Positions 34,901 through 44,700 of a DNA stretch of 64,000 nucleotides are shown here, piece by piece (position 1 is the first letter of the stretch; each line of letters begins with the position of its first letter). A model generated the notes under the pieces. It saw nothing but the letters and a program-made list of their open reading frames with translations, did no database searches and had not been told where the DNA came from. Where the stretch lies: contig JASANG010000864.1 of the NCBI GenBank assembly GCA_030248215.1, positions 124,001 through 188,000 on the forward strand. Reading direction: 5' to 3'. This DNA comes from Enoplolaimus lenunculus. Taxonomy: Eukaryota > Nematoda > Enoplea > Enoplida > Thoracostomopsidae. A program made the translations under genes and the position numbers.

Positions 34901-36505
34901 GTGGCGAAGATGACGAAATGTATTCCCGGTAAGTAGGTAAACTGCGTTGAAGAACTGTTCCATGATAACAACTATAGTTTCCGGCCTATAAAGTCTGAGC
35001 CTAAACCTAAGCCTAGGCTTCCCAGTCTTCCTGTCTCCTAGTGGGAATGCCCTGTAATTAACATGGGCGAGAGGCTTGTGTAACAATAGTACCAGTCGTA
35101 GTAGAACTTCATGTATTGAGCGAACCTCGGACATGTATAGTTTTTAATCAGTCTAGTTAAGCATTCCAAAGTTATAAAGCACTAAGCATTCCAAAGTTAT
35201 AAAGCACAAACCGATAGTTTGACTCATTTACTTTTCAATTAATCTAACATGCAAGTTACTTAATAGCTAACTATTTATTGATCGGTTTTAGAGGTTTATA
35301 AACAATTGAGATTTTTCGCACCCAAAAACACTTTGTACTGAATTTGATTGCTTGTAACCCTTAAAAATCAGTGAAATAATTTAAAAAGTTTTAATTTAGG
35401 CTTAACGAATTAAGCTAATATTAGCTATCTACTTAGTAATCGGCATTGAAGGTTTGTAAAAAATTTCTTCCGATTGATTGCATCAAAAACCCTACAGTAC
35501 TGAATTGTTACTTGTAACCTTAATAATCAGTGAAATAATATAAAAATTCCTAATTTAAGCTTAAAGAATTATGCAAATTACCTTGTAGCTAGAAAACTGC
35601 TTATAATTTTCAAATTCAAATGCGACGTTAACACCAGGATAATAAGCTTTCAAACAAAAAAGTTTATCAAAATCGATTCAGCGGTTCCTGAGATTGTTTG
35701 AGACGGACAGACAGATGTACAGACGGACGAACATCCACCTTTCGAACCCCGAGTAAAAAACAAAACGCTTCGCTCAATAAGGATATTCCCAACGTAAACA
35801 TATTAAGTCTCACCGTAAGGCTAAAAAACTAAGTGCAAGCCCAAGCATAAAACTACATAATTGCAAGCCTAAGTCTAAAACTAGGCGTAAGCAAACATTG
35901 GTCAAAAGCTTCATTCAAAGCGACATGAGCAGAAAGTATTCTGATAATTACGATTTTATTCCTAGAGTTACACATGCCGGTTACTCAATTTCACGATATC
36001 CGAAAAATATCGCTCGATACAAAATGATCAAACATTCACGCGAGTCTTCTAATCCAGTCAATACTTGCCGGTACGTTTTGTTTTTTTTACGTTTGAAGAT
36101 AACATAATATTCTGTTTGTTGTAAGCAAAACTAACGTCATGTTGTCTGGACAATTTTGTCTTTATGTAGGTTGTGTTTATTAATTAGCATTAGTTAATGC
36201 ACTAAATGTTGCAAAAAGCTTGCCTTTATGTACACTTATATTGTTAATTTATTTGCGTTTTAGTTGCGTTCTTAGCTGTTGATACGGATTTGTTTTGTTT
36301 CAGATATAATTTAATGTACAAGTATAAAAGTCGATACAGACATGATGGTTTGAATAGTCTGAAGTACCGAATTGTCGAATTTAAACTGGAAAGGTTGTTT
36401 ATGCGGGTCAAGGTGGATTTGCTTGAATCTGAATCGAAAGACAAGCTTGCCGCTGAGGGGGTATGTGCAGGTCGTCGCAAACGAGGCTTTAAGTTTGTTT
36501 CATAA
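31907..36505 (+). CDS. B4GALT: Beta-1,4-galactosyltransferase family protein, 7 exons
   Basis: Golgi type II membrane enzyme of the family that transfers galactose (or GalNAc in some invertebrates) from a UDP-sugar to terminal GlcNAc. Exons: 31907-32408, 33054-33131, 33794-33948, 34279-34466, 34806-34928, 35966-36070, 36304-36505. All are GT-AG and in phase, giving 450 aa. The N-terminus IAFVLVAVYVLYSL is a signal anchor, followed by a Thr/Ser/Asn-rich stem to about residue 155. Catalytic signatures: VVIVVPYRDREDHL, FNRAKLMNIG, FHDVDLLPEDDRN (DVD at 277-279 binds metal), CPEQPRHMSVAVDKF, FGGITAF, WGWGGEDDE (337-345), ARYKMIKHSR and DGLNSL. Together these point to the B4GALT1-6 branch and not B4GALT7. 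A good acceptor (TTCTTTGCAG) sits just before the first exon, so an upstream 5' exon and a slightly longer N-terminus are possible. Donor versus acceptor preference (Gal or GalNAc) cannot be decided here. Confidence 0.93.
32440..32583. mobile_element. Short inverted-repeat element in B4GALT intron 1
   Basis: Left CATTCACGCGTGCAAAC and right TTTGCACGTGTGAATTGG are inverted. The interior repeats CAGTTGCAACG and AGCTTGCAGCTGCAAG. Similar ends bound 7288-7925. Confidence 0.55.
33615..33720. mobile_element. GGCC-family MITE fragment (B4GALT intron 2)
   Basis: CCAATGTAAAGGGACCTG, then AGTATAAGCCTAAACCTAAG and AAGCATAAGC. Short copy with a degraded right end. Confidence 0.5.
34020..34225. repeat. 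GC-rich interspersed repeat fragment (B4GALT intron 3)
   Basis: AAACGCGATTATAAGTGCC at the left and GGGTACTTAATTCTGTCCG at the right; same right-end motif as 24895-25120. Between them is a C-run TCAGACCCCCCCGAAC. Confidence 0.45.
34980..35070. mobile_element. GGCC-family MITE fragment (B4GALT intron 5)
   Basis: AGCCTAAACCTAAGCCTAGG and a right end GCCCTGTAATTAACATGGGC. Another array remnant (CCTAAGTCTAAAACTAGGCG) lies at 35790-35900, close to exon 6. Confidence 0.5.
35264..35790 (-). repeat. Second copy of the (GTCC)n plus tandem-unit repeat
   Basis: On the minus strand: GCGAAGCGTTTTGTTTTTTAC, CGAAAGGTGGATGTTCGTCC, a short GTCC/GTCT tract, CTCAGGAACCGCTGAATCG, then about two to three tandem units with TAGCTAATATTAGC and GTTACAAGCAATC. 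Same order as 17400-18880. It lies in B4GALT intron 5. Confidence 0.65.
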
Positions 36506-38006
36506 TTCAGTTATGGATGTCTTCAATCCTTGCAGAGGGTTAGATTATACGTACATTCCACGAGTGGCGCTGATCTGATTTCTTGCACCATGGCTTATGT
36601 CACGTACTGCGTGATATTGGCGGAGACTTTTAAAATAGTAACAACTGTGCGTTCCTGAGCATGTTTGAGTGGATGATCTACCGAATGACAACCGTTTTAT
36701 TTTCCGGTATTTATTATTGTTATTGCTGTTGTTAATAAAAAGAATAGTAATAATAATAATAATAATAAATATCATTCTATTGGATGAAAGCGGATGTAAC
36801 AAAGTTTAGAGAGTTTGTGTTTTTGCTTGAATGGATTGCTGAACGCTTAGAGCAACTGAGGTAATTGGAGGTTAAAATGGAAGATTGAAGTATGTATTCG
36901 TAGATTACAACTTGACAGTGGTTGGTCGGTGCGAGCTATTTGGATATGAGGCTCGTGTTAATTGTAAGGGCCTGCTTGCTGAGAAACGAGGAGACAAGGG
37001 GCATTTAGAGGGGCGGCTTAGGTTAATGGTTAGGCGTACACTTGGTCTTATGTCTACGGCTAACCTTATTCCCTATCTGTGTAGCATCAAAAGTACGGTT
37101 TCGGCAAAAACTGGCTGTTCCGATTCCGTTGTGAAAAAGCCGAATCCACAAGCGGAATTCAACAATATTCGGTAATATATGCTTACATTTTTAAACAGTA
37201 AAAATTTTAAAATAACTTGTTTTTGCTGGAATAATAAATATAAGTATTCAGGTACAAAAGCAATGTTCTATCTTCGTTGACATTCTGAAACAAAAAGTTA
37301 CCGATATTTTATCAGAAACTTGCAAAATGCAAGGTTCAGAGGCGGATTTGGCAAATTAGCAATGGATTGGGATTCGGTCAAATTGGGAGTTCTGTGTTCA
37401 ATGTTAAGCAAGCCCTTATAGTTCACATGAAGCGGATTTTAAATGGGCTATTGCCGACCCATACCAAGGCTGCGTTGAAGGGAAGTAATCAAAATGTTGT
37501 AAAACCGTATATACCTGGGTGTAAGCGGATAGTAAGAAAAACGGAAATGGATAGTAATCAAAATAACGGAAACGGAAATTGCAGTATATAAGTTTCAAAA
37601 ATGTTTTATTTTTGTGCCAACACAATTGAGGCGTGCCAAAGTTTCTCCGGGCCCGTTCAAACATTTTAAAAGTAAATGGCGCATGCATCGACATTTTTAA
37701 GATTTTGGATGAATTTTGAAATTTTTATTTCACTTCTTATAATTGCAGCATATCTGTAACGAAAAATTGTTAGATATATAAGTACGTGATTTATAACTAA
37801 GTTTAAATGTAAAAATAACAGAATTTCCGTTATTTATATAACGGAAACGGGCACCGATTTGTACCGGTTACGGTAACTGATATACGGTTATACCCCGATA
37901 TCAACGCTATATGGCTTCGGATTTGAACCAGTGTGTGTTTCTGGTAGTCTTTGCTGTTTATTTAGATACACTGTTCATTTATGAATGAGATTATTATTGG
38001 CATAGT
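36506..38006. other. Intergenic after B4GALT, with repeats
   Basis: (TAA)n at about 36738-36770. Around 37080-37400, GCCGAATCCACAAGCGG and TGCAAGGTTCAGAGGCGG match sequences at 59760-59930 and 60875-60960, an unnamed dispersed repeat. Bases 37510-37895 are a CAGGGTGTAACC-family hAT-like copy: left CTGGGTGTAAGCGGATAG, right CGGTTATACCCC. No exon is supported. Confidence 0.5.
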
Positions 38007-38185
38007 GGCCCATGTTACTTTAAGGGGCGTCCAGGTTTCTGGTAGGTCTATAAAAGAGTAGGTTTAGATTCTAGATTACATTTTTTACGTATGCTTAGGC
38101 TTAGACTTAGGAACTCATTTTTGCAAGGCTTAGGCTTAGGAATACGCTTAATCTACTGTTACGCCCCTTAAAGTAACATTTGCCG
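38007..38185. mobile_element. GGCC-family MITE, TTACTTTAAGGGGC subfamily
   Basis: Ends GGCCCATGTTACTTTAAGGG and, reverse-complemented, GGCAAATGTTACTTTAAGGG. The interior has GCTTAGGCTTAGACTTAGG and AGGCTTAGGCTTAGG. A shorter sister copy is at 39447-39572. Confidence 0.78.
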
Positions 38186-38220
38186 GCATAGTAGTAGTTT
38201 TAGCAACTTAATCAGTGATA

Positions 38221-38550
38221 GTAAAACCAACGGAAACGGATAGTGATCAAAATAATGGCAACAGAAATCAAATTTTTGAGCATAAAACTTTAAAATGTGT
38301 TTTTATTTTCTATAAAATATGCTAATATTTACCCGACTAAGTAAAAGTTTTGATAAAAATTAGCGAAAGCACCTAAAACTAAAGATTGTAGCACCTAAAC
38401 TAAAGATTGTAGAAAAATTTTGTTTTTTACTTCAAATCGAACAATTTCAGCATGTCAGTATTGAAAAACTGCATTAGTTTATGTGATCGTTTACTATTTT
38501 AAATTTCTATTCCGGAACCGGACATCGATTTTCATTGCAAACACATATCC
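38221..38550. mobile_element. Old hAT-like (CAGGGTGTAACC family) fragment
   Basis: AACGGAAACGGATAGTGATC and TTCCGGAACCGGACATCG match the interior of the copies at 8575 and 37510. Terminal CAGGG motifs are not clear. Confidence 0.45.
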
Positions 38551-38926
38551 GGCTTCGAACCTGAGTATTGGCGTATTTTAGACACTGTTTACATATATCG
38601 AGGGTATTACGCGTGGAGCAACAAAACGTTGCAATGTTTCTTTGTGTATTTTTGCGCAAACTTTATGTCGTGGCAAATTTTGCTTAATGCGTATATATTC
38701 CATTCTTGAGAGTTTTTCAGGCTGTATTATCATGAACAATGTATATACCTATATTGCGAAGCATAATGCGTCGGATATTAAAATGTTCGTTAATCTTTGT
38801 TATCTATACGCACACATCAGATGTGGAACCGGCGCCAGTAGACAGATGGCGCGGCGTGTAAAGCCAGCATGGCCGGCGTCAAGCGTGTTTTTGATAGCAA
38901 AATTTCTCTATATATGCACTGTTTTG

Positions 38927-39096
38927 GGCCAATAGAACAAAGCCGTAACAGAAGTGTAAGCATATTCCTAAGCTTAACCTAAGCATAAGAACGAGCTTTG
39001 TACCTAAGCCTAAGCAAAAATTATAGTCTAAAGCTTAAGCTTACTTAATTGCAGTACCACAGATACAGAGAACGCCCCTGATCTTTACATGGGACC
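38927..39096. mobile_element. GGCC-ended MITE with GCCTAA arrays
   Basis: Left GGCCAATAGAACAAAGCCG, then CATATTCCTAAGC, TAGTCTAAAGCTTAAGC, and right CGCCCCTGATCTTTACATGG then GACC. Confidence 0.7.
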
Positions 39097-39446
39097 TGGT
39101 TTGTAAAAAACGGACAATGTGTAGATGAGTGATAATCAAGTTACAGCCGGAAATGTGCCTGTGGCTGTTTAGGTCTGGTATAATTTCCGTTGGTGTTCCG
39201 GCAGGTATTTGTTTACGTTATCAAGTTCGTTAATTTAACGTGCAACCGCTCACTCATAGATTGAACACTAACATTTATTAAACAAAAAGATGTCCAAACA
39301 CGTGAGGGTTACGTTAGTATCGCTCTACAGGCGAAATACAGAGTTGATACAATATCTGACCGGTCGTTGCTGCGTGACAATGGATGCCCGTTTGTAGAGT
39401 GTTAACGGATGTCGAAGTAGAAAAGTTTCGGCACAAGTTACTCCTA
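39097..39446. other. Intergenic, nothing recognised
   Basis: Sequence between two MITE copies without exon or repeat signature that I can name. Confidence 0.4.
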
Positions 39447-39572
39447 GGGCCGTCGCGGTTTCTGGTGGGTCTGTTAAAGAGTAGGCGTACATTCTAGACT
39501 ACATTTTTTGCTTAGGCTCAATAGGTTTAGGAATACGCTTAATCTACTGTTACGGCCCTAAAAGTAACATTG
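39447..39572. mobile_element. Short TTACTTTAAGGGGC-subfamily MITE
   Basis: It shares TTTCTGGTGGGTCTGTTAAA, AGAGTAGGCGTACATTCTAG and AATCTACTGTTACG with 38007-38185, but is deleted internally. Right end AAAAGTAACATTGGCC. Confidence 0.6.
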
Positions 39573-39650
39573 GCCAAAGTTTCAAAGATGTTTTATTTTT
39601 GTGCCAATATTCACCGAGTTTTCTAAAATGTTAAATTTTGAATTAATTTA

Positions 39651-39917
39651 ACCCTTTCTCACATGAATATTTTCTATTTCCCCTGAGACATACTTTTATG
39701 CTTGGATTCGAACTCCAGTGACTGGAGTGGGAGGCGTATACCATCACCACTCAGCTATAGGAGCTTGATGCTCGAGCCCGAGGGGGCTCTCACGTCTTGT
39801 GGTGATTTAGTACTATGTATACGTGTTGCAATTGTTAAACACGGTGCGATATATACTATTTAACATATATATATACTGCGATAAGTTGCCTTAGGGCAAC
39901 TCAATGTGAGAAGGGGT
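39651..39917 (-). mobile_element. TA-flanked inverted-repeat element with internal tRNA-like sequence
   Basis: Same structure as 17090-17357: ends ACCCTTTCTCACATG and ACCCCTTCTCACATTG, TA on both sides, tRNA-like A box TAGCTGAGTGGTGATGG and B box GAGTTCGAATCC on the minus strand. It interrupts a CAGGGTGTAACC-family copy: sequence on both sides matches consecutive parts of 37510-37895. Confidence 0.82.
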
Positions 39918-40119
39918 TAAGTAGTAATTTGATTTCGCTTCAATCGCGGATCTGTACACATGATTTATAAGTAATTGTCAGCGTGCAAATAACAGAATTT
40001 ATGTTATTTCTACAACGGAAACGGACATCGATTGTTACCAGAATGAACTATCGACAAAATTTCAATTTAAGTGGCAACTGGCAATATAATTATTTACAAA
40101 AATAGCGAAAACACGCGTA

Positions 40120-40555
40120 CTGTATTGACCCGAATAAGAGGAGGAGGACTGATATTTATTTGGCCTCTCCAGAGGGTACACCCCATTGTTATTCGGTTAC
40201 GGACTGTTATTTATTTTTAACCCACGCTCCGCCACCCTTCGTTACTGATATATACACGGTACTGCAACTATCCGCTGAATTAAATGTTTGTTTGTGTTGT
40301 GTCAATAGCTTGAGCGATAATGCAAGGTTATACCTACGTTGGAACGTACTTTTAAAACTTAAGGACGCTTTAAAGTTTCGAAGTCAAATTATTTGGACCC
40401 GGAGTCATTTATGCGCTAGAATTAGGGTTAATTGACATTTATGGACTCTAATTAAGGTTTAAGGACTCTATCCGCTTACGGACTCTTATTAGGGATACGG
40501 ACTCGTATTGATCGGGACTCATAATGGGGCCCCCCTCTTATTCGGGTCAATACAG
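40120..40555. mobile_element. TA-flanked inverted-repeat element, 436 bp
   Basis: The terminal inverted repeat is at least 22 bp and perfect; it starts CTGTATTGACCCGAATAAG. TA lies on both sides (40118-40119 and 40556-40557). The interior has several GGACTC words (AAGGACTCTATCCGC, ACGGACTCTTATTAGGG). The TA flanks suggest a Tc1/mariner/pogo-type non-autonomous element. A 91-codon open frame inside has no motif. Confidence 0.82.
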
Positions 40556-41419
40556 TATACGGCCATAACCAATTTTATTGAATTTCTCTGTAATGAAACA
40601 GGAAACAGCATATACGTGAGAATTATATCTCGTATAGTGAGACTAAATTGAAACTGTTCGTTTATAAACTGCTTCCGCTACATGTGTTAAGCCACAACGT
40701 ACTTTTATCAAATATAGAACAAATGTTAGTACGATACACGACTAAATCTTCACTGAAGATAATGAACAGCAATTAAACATAAACATAAAATGTAATTCCA
40801 AAAGCCAATGCGACACCACTGATGTGTTCCGATCATACCAGACAAAGCACTCAACTGTCTAAAGCTATTTCGCCTATTCGACCCATGCTAACTATTGCGG
40901 GCTACTTACTAAGCCTACATATGCGCCTAACTCGAAGACTCAGACTCTTTTTACAAACCGTGATTTAGTTCTGCTGGTATATTTACCGTTTCCAACAATT
41001 CAGTATTTAAAGCAATATGCAATCATAAAATAAAAACAACAAACACTTTTCATCACAAAGCATATGTACAAGTACAATTTACGAAAATACCGTGGCAGCT
41101 GAAAACAATAGGCCGCCATATCGCCACTTGTTATGCAACATGGTTGCACGTTTAAAATATTAGACAATTTGAAATTTGACTCTGCCAATGAATCATGTTA
41201 AAATATAAGATATCGCCCAACCAAAAAGGAATTTTGCGAAGGTTATGTCGTATCAGCCAGCACGATCTGTATAATCCGCTGGTGATATATAGATACTAAC
41301 CACATTCGATAATGCCATTTCCAATGCTAACCAAATATGACAAATGTTCACTTTTCCTAACGAACAATCATATCATCAACCGGTGACAGGTGTTACACAT
41401 ATTTGACAATGCCATCGCT
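40556..41419. other. Intergenic, nothing recognised
   Basis: AT-rich sequence with only short shadow frames. Confidence 0.4.
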
Positions 41420-41594
41420 GGCCAATGTAAAGAACAGGGGCGGAACACTGTAAGCATATTCCTAAGCCTAAACATAATCGTAAGAATGAGTTTATTCCTA
41501 AGCCTAAGCCAAGCAAAAGAATTAGCCTAAAGTTTAAGCTTATTCTATTCCAGTCCCACAGAAAAACATTCCGCCCCTGATCTTTACATGGGCC
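41420..41594. mobile_element. GGCC-ended MITE, best-preserved copy
   Basis: Left GGCCAATGTAAAGAACAGGG and right, reverse-complemented, GGCCCATGTAAAGATCAGGG: inverted ends of about 25 bp with two differences. The interior has CATATTCCTAAGCC, AAGAATGAGTTTATTCC, TAAGCCTAAGCC and CTAAAGTTTAAGC. About 175 bp long, without coding potential. Confidence 0.85.
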
Positions 41595-41796
41595 CCATTG
41601 CTAATGGTAAACAAATCCAACATCGAGCTTTTGTTCATCATCCCACAGGCACGTAGCCAGATCAACGTGCTGGGGTCGTGTCAAAACTTTGTTAAGATAA
41701 AAACGCGGTTGAAATCATAGCTTACAAGCGGAGCTAAACTCTTCTAGGGGGCTGGTACGTCATTGAAGACGGTGTGGTGGACGTAGCCGCTGTTGT

Positions 41797-44700
41797 TTAA
41801 GATGAATCCGGCGAAATCATCGAAATATCAAACGGTGACATTCGTACTCGACGATTAGGATTGAGCAGGTTCGACGAACGAGCAAAGAGCGCACGGAACC
41901 CGCCGGCACTTTCGAGTTGACTCGAGTCACCAGCAGTTGAAACTGCGGTTGATTGGGGCGGATGAGAAGGTACACGACGCACGGTTGCCGGTCGCTGCGA
42001 TTGAGTCATATTAACGCCTGCGCCGGTGTCGCCAATGTTTTGAACAGTTGACTGCGGCGAAGACAATCTAAAAACATAGCAGAACATATATACATATATG
42101 GCATACTATTCACAAGCATAAAAATAGAATAAAATACGTAATGCTAGGATTTCAACGAGAACGAATCGTTACCAAAACGGCAACAGTTTACTAGTGAATA
42201 TTTAGCTGTATGAAGAACTGGAATTTGAAATAGGTTTGCATCGACTAATTTTTAAACGAACATTAAGCGATTTTTTGCGATTTGACATATCGATTGCATC
42301 ATCCTTGAGGGGGGGCGCGATCAGTCCGACCCCGGCGATTATCATCCTCAGGGTTGCTCGTTAGTGTTATGTCGTTCGATGACATCTGCGCGGCTTTAGT
42401 AAACGCTTCTCCAGATTTAAGGTTACGGCTAAGGGTCAGCATTAAGTTTAGGCAAAAGTTTGCAATTAGAATTATGCTTAGGGGCACAATTTTTTTACTT
42501 TACTCCCAAAGCAACTGAAATGCAGGGAGACGTTTTGAGTTCATTTAGCGTAAGGCAGCAAACGGCCTGAGTATATGGTGAAGTACACTTTTTATTCTCC
42601 ATTCACAATCAGGGCGGTTGCCCACTGACCTCCAATTTCAAAGGACGCTAAGCAGGACTGGGGTTGCCACCGCCCAAGCCCCAGTAGTAAGCAGGACTGG
42701 GGTAGCCAACGCCCAAGCCCCAGTAGTAAGCAGGACTGGGGTTGCCACCGCCCAAGCCCCAGTAGTAAGCAGGACTGGGGTAGCCAACGCCCAAGCCCCA
42801 GTAGTAAGCAGGACTGGGATTGCCACCGCCCAAGCCCCAGTAGTAAGCAGGACTGGGGTTGCCACAGCCCAAGCCCCAGTAGTAAGCAGGACTGGGGTAG
42901 CCAACGCCCGAGCCCCAGTAGTAAGCAGGACTGGGGTTGCCACCGCCCAAGCCCCAGTAGTAAGCAGGACTGGGGTTGCCACCGCCCAAGCCCCAGTAGT
43001 AAGCAGGACTGGGATTGCCACCGCCCAAGCCCCAGTAGTAAGCAGGACTGGGATTGCCACCGCCCAAGCCCCAGTAGTAAGCAGGACTGGGATTGCCACC
43101 GCCCAAGCCCCAGTAGTAAGCAGGACTGGGATTGCCACCGCCCAAGCCCCAGTAGTAAGCAGGACTGGGATTGCCACCGCCCAAGCCCCAGTAGTAAGCA
43201 GGACTGGGTTTGCCACCGCCCAAGCCCCAGTAGTAAGCAGGACTGGGGTTGCCACCGCCCAAGCCCCAGTAGTAAGCAGGACTGGGGTTGCCACCGCCCA
43301 AGCCCCAGTAGTAAGCAGTACTGAAATTAGAACAGCGAAAACACCCTTTAAACCGGTACAAATCTTAAGTGTCGTTAAGCCCCAATACTGAATACTTACT
43401 GTTGGGGTTTGGGGGCGACAGCCACCCATCCTGCTTTGGGTCACCAGAATTTGTCGGGGTTCAGAGGGGGACAACCTAATACGGTACCGTGCGGCTACGC
43501 ACATTAATTGCTGCATGGTACCGCATAACAATACTGAGGAGAGTTTTGTGACTTGTGGCGCCGCATGAGACGTATAATGCCACCCTTAGTATACCAAACG
43601 TTAGGTAGTAGTCTAACCGTAGTTGTATTAAGTCGCAGTATGAAGCTACTATTTTGGTTCCAAGTTACGGACAATGTAAAGATCAGGTGCGGAACGTTTT
43701 TCTGTGGGACTAGGAAAAGAGTAAGCTTAAGCTTTAGACTAATTTCGTTGCTTGGCTCAGGCTTAGCAATATGCTCATTTTTACACTTAAGCTTAGGCTT
43801 AGGAATATGCTTATAATACTATTCCGCCTCTGTTTTTTACATTGGCCCAAGATACTAAAGAATATCCCTGTACACAAAGTTAGTTCTTACTCATTTATCT
43901 TCACCAAATTAGGCGACGACAACGACGTTCTTCTCGCCGGCAGCGTTCCCCATCGACCGCTACTTGTACCAGCTGAATGAGTTCTTGCTTCGGTTGAACT
44001 GTTAGTTTGCGTCGTTGTAGCAGCTCCAGTATCAGCTGGCAATCGTTTTCCACTGGACTGCACTTCAGTTTTAGTCGAACCAACCATAGATGTACTTCGA
44101 CTGCGTTCGATAGTTACAGCCGCTGGTACTCCTAGTCCACTTTTGTTCGATCGCTCCGTCATTTGCGCACTTGGGCTAGCGGCATGACCAGCACCCGCTG
44201 TGGGTTGATGGTGTTCCATGGAAACACTTTTTCGCTGATGATTTACTACTGACGCTGGCAACTGATGTTGCACCTGTGCGGGCTGTTGTTGCTGCACGCC
44301 GAGACGATTTGTAAGCTTACTGTTTGCTTTAGTAGCGATATCCAAATGTCTTGGAGTGACTGGAGCAGATACGTAGCCTAAAATTAATTTCAATTACAAA
44401 ATGAGTGATATGGTATAATAAAAATTTGTAATATTCCGAGTTGCATCTGGGTCTCGGTGTTCTGATTCCGAGTACGCGTTTTCTTTGATAAACTCCGGGT
44501 CCAGGTTTTGGCTCTGCGAAATTCCAGTTGCGAGTCCGAGTTTTGGCTTTGCGAAATACCAGTTGCGGCTTCGGGTTTTCACAACAAAAAATTACGGGGT
44601 CCTTCGTTGTGTTAGAAAACTACCGGATCAAATACCCTGAATGGAACGATTTATCATAAGGATTTCCCATTCTAAATTAGGATTTGTACTGGAATTAACA

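Noticed and set aside
42618-43531. Open frames of 237-297 codons over the 39-bp array as real genes
   Set aside because: Same reason: the unit length is a multiple of three and frames on both strands are open; no start context, splice support or non-repeat coding part.
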